From Desulfobulbaceae bacterium (GTDB lineage: Bacteria > Desulfobacterota > Desulfobulbia > Desulfobulbales > DAOVSZ01): a DNA stretch of 6,297 bases. Location: contig DAOVSZ010000168.1 of the NCBI GenBank assembly GCA_030627725.1, positions 1-6,297 on the forward strand, written 5' to 3'. This document shows positions 5,357 to 6,297 of the stretch, piece by piece. How positions within the stretch are numbered: the stretch's first letter is position 1; each line of letters starts with the position of its first letter. Below the pieces are notes generated by a model. That model was not told the DNA's origin. It made no database searches and saw only the letters and a program-made list of their open reading frames with translations. The position numbers and the translations under genes are program-made.

Positions 5357-5812
5357 ATGAAAAAAAGTTCTCTTATGAAAGAGAGTGTTGGCCTGCCATG
5401 TCCGGCCGATGTTTTGGTGCCGCACAGGCCGCCTATGCTTCTTGTCCGCCGGATCCTTGAAAGAGAGGGGGATACTGCCTTGCTGGATGCTGTGGTTCCG
5501 CCAGAAGGGATGTTCTGTCTGCCGGACGGCGGTGTGATCCTGGAGTATTTTATTGAACTCACTGCCCAGGCTATGGCAGCGGTAAACGGGTTTGATGCCA
5601 GAAAAGATGGCCTTGAAGCCGCTCTCGGTTTCCTGGTCGGAATAGACGGGTTTTCTTTTTACGGAAACGCAGGTCCTGGCGAGACGGTCCTGATCGAACT
5701 TGAAAAGACCTTTGCTTTTGACAAGGTGACCATCATGTCCGGACGGGTGCGAAGCAAGACCAACGAAACCATTGCAGAGGGGACTCTCAAGGTGTGGGAG
5801 GAGAAAGGCTGA
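5357..5812 (+). CDS. Hotdog-fold 3-hydroxyacyl-ACP dehydratase, ApeP-like
   Basis: The product has 151 residues, the usual size for FabZ/ApeP-type hotdog proteins. The N-terminal VPHRPPMLLVRRIL (21-34) is the signature of these dehydratases. The long helix carries ExxAQ (E67, Q71; IELTAQAMAAVNG), with E67 as the likely acidic catalytic residue. The HFPG-type catalytic His of FabZ is missing: the matching stretch reads MFCLPDGG (52-59). In aryl-polyene systems ApeP-type proteins are reported to pair with a second hotdog subunit, which could supply the His; that is inference here. It should remove water from 3-hydroxyacyl-ACP made by the FabG-type enzyme upstream. The first ATG is chosen; AGGTG at 5343-5347 is a possible ribosome site that overlaps the right arm of fold-back element B. 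The gene ends 2 nt before the LolA-like start. Confident in family, less so in activity. Confidence 0.82.
   Translation: MKKSSLMKESVGLPCPADVLVPHRPPMLLVRRILEREGDTALLDAVVPPEGMFCLPDGGVILEYFIELTAQAMAAVNGFDARKDGLEAALGFLVGIDGFSFYGNAGPGETVLIELEKTFAFDKVTIMSGRVRSKTNETIAEGTLKVWEEKG
5797..5803 (+). promoter_or_regulatory. Shine-Dalgarno site for the LolA-like gene
   Basis: GGAGGAG lies inside the end of the dehydratase gene, 11 nt before the ATG at 5815; AAAGG (5804-5808) is a closer alternative. Either way, the two genes are translationally close-coupled. Confidence 0.55.
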
Positions 5813-5814
5813 AT

Positions 5815-6297
5815 ATGAACTGCTTGCGCTGTAACGTCTTCTTTCTGTTCTTTGTGTTTTCGCTTTTCTGTGGTGCTGCCGGGGCTGACAGCGGCAACGA
5901 TCAGCTGTCAGCCTTTTTACAGGCTGTGGAAGAAAAAGCGGCCGGGATAGCATCCTTTACCTGCAGCTTTGAACAGCAAAGACATCTGGCCATTTTTTCC
6001 CGGCCGGTTACTTTTCATGGCCGGCTTGCCCTGGTCAGGCCGGACAGGCTCCGCTGGGAGGTGATCAGCCCGATCCCGTCAGCAATGATCTTCCACGGGA
6101 CTACCGGGCTCAGGTGCAGCGGTCAGAGTCCTCCCACCCGCTTTGACCTTGATGAGGACCCTGTCATGCGGATGGTCGCAAGGCAGCTCTGGACCTGGAT
6201 GGACTCTTCCTATGCTGATCTTCTTGCTTCGTATCATATTGAAATGATTTCACAAGGGACTCTCCTACTGACGCCTCGGGAAAAGGCATTTTCTAAA
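5815..6297 (+). CDS. LolA-family outer-membrane lipid/lipoprotein carrier (3' end outside window)
   Basis: The frame is open from ATG 5815 to the window end (161 residues, no stop); LolA proteins are about 200 residues, so roughly the last fifth is missing. The signal peptide (hydrophobic VFFLFFVFSLFCGAAGA) is cleaved after residue 24. LolA-type features follow: ASFTCSFEQQRHLAIFSRPV (46-65), then GRLALVRPDRLRWEVISPIP (69-88), then the MIFHG strand. LolA folds as an open beta-barrel that binds lipid in the periplasm. This is not the housekeeping lolA context: it follows a lipid reductase and dehydratase by 2 nt, as LolA-like genes do in aryl-polyene clusters, next to an MMPL-type exporter. It probably carries the pathway product across the periplasm. 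Family call is firm; cargo is inference. Confidence 0.85.
   Translation, partial: MNCLRCNVFFLFFVFSLFCGAAGADSGNDQLSAFLQAVEEKAAGIASFTCSFEQQRHLAIFSRPVTFHGRLALVRPDRLRWEVISPIPSAMIFHGTTGLRCSGQSPPTRFDLDEDPVMRMVARQLWTWMDSSYADLLASYHIEMISQGTLLLTPREKAFSK

Noticed and set aside
5333..5953. A 206-codon open frame on the minus strand
   Set aside because: It is antisense to the ApeP-like dehydratase and LolA-like genes, both supported by family motifs; its translation is rich in R, H, P and S as expected of a shadow.

Overview
The window reads as a moderate-GC Gram-negative chromosome segment. Signal-peptide proteins, a CsgG-like and a BamE-like domain, and a LolA-family protein all imply an outer membrane. 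The pairing of a cobalamin-binding radical SAM enzyme with fatty-acid-type enzymes recalls anaerobic deltaproteobacteria (Desulfobacterota, for example Desulfobulbales). That taxonomic guess is inference only; there is no marker gene in the window.

Left block (1-2791, all + strand): the end of an unidentified gene is followed by three genes for exported proteins, closely spaced (24, 52 and 21 nt gaps) and probably one operon. They are a 201-residue protein with a BamE/SmpA-like tail, a CsgG-like protein whose last ~100 residues form an extra helical module, and a 257-residue secreted protein made almost entirely of two more copies of that module. The block looks like an envelope assembly or secretion system of unknown purpose.

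Right block (2956-6297, all + strand): a B12-binding radical SAM enzyme, a FabG-type 3-oxoacyl-ACP reductase, a hotdog-fold 3-hydroxyacyl-ACP dehydratase of the aryl-polyene (ApeP-like) kind, and the start of a LolA-family periplasmic lipid carrier that runs off the window. Together they suggest a dedicated type II fatty-acid/polyene lipid pathway. The reductase and dehydratase would process ACP-bound chains, the radical SAM enzyme would perform an unusual C-C, methylation or cyclisation step, and the LolA-like protein would help move the product to the outer membrane. The set resembles aryl-polyene clusters and the ladderane-type clusters proposed in anammox bacteria and some sulfate reducers.

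The intergenic regions are the most unusual part. The gaps at 2792-2955 and 5204-5356 each hold a large fold-back element. The two elements have unrelated outer arms (27 bp imperfect and 25 bp perfect) but share a ~55-nt core that folds into the same hairpin with compensatory base changes. In the second element the left arm includes the last codons of fabG, so the right arm is an inverted copy of coding sequence. A different ~43-nt hairpin-forming repeat lies immediately upstream of both the radical SAM gene and fabG. No tRNA, rRNA, CRISPR array, transposase or integrase was seen.
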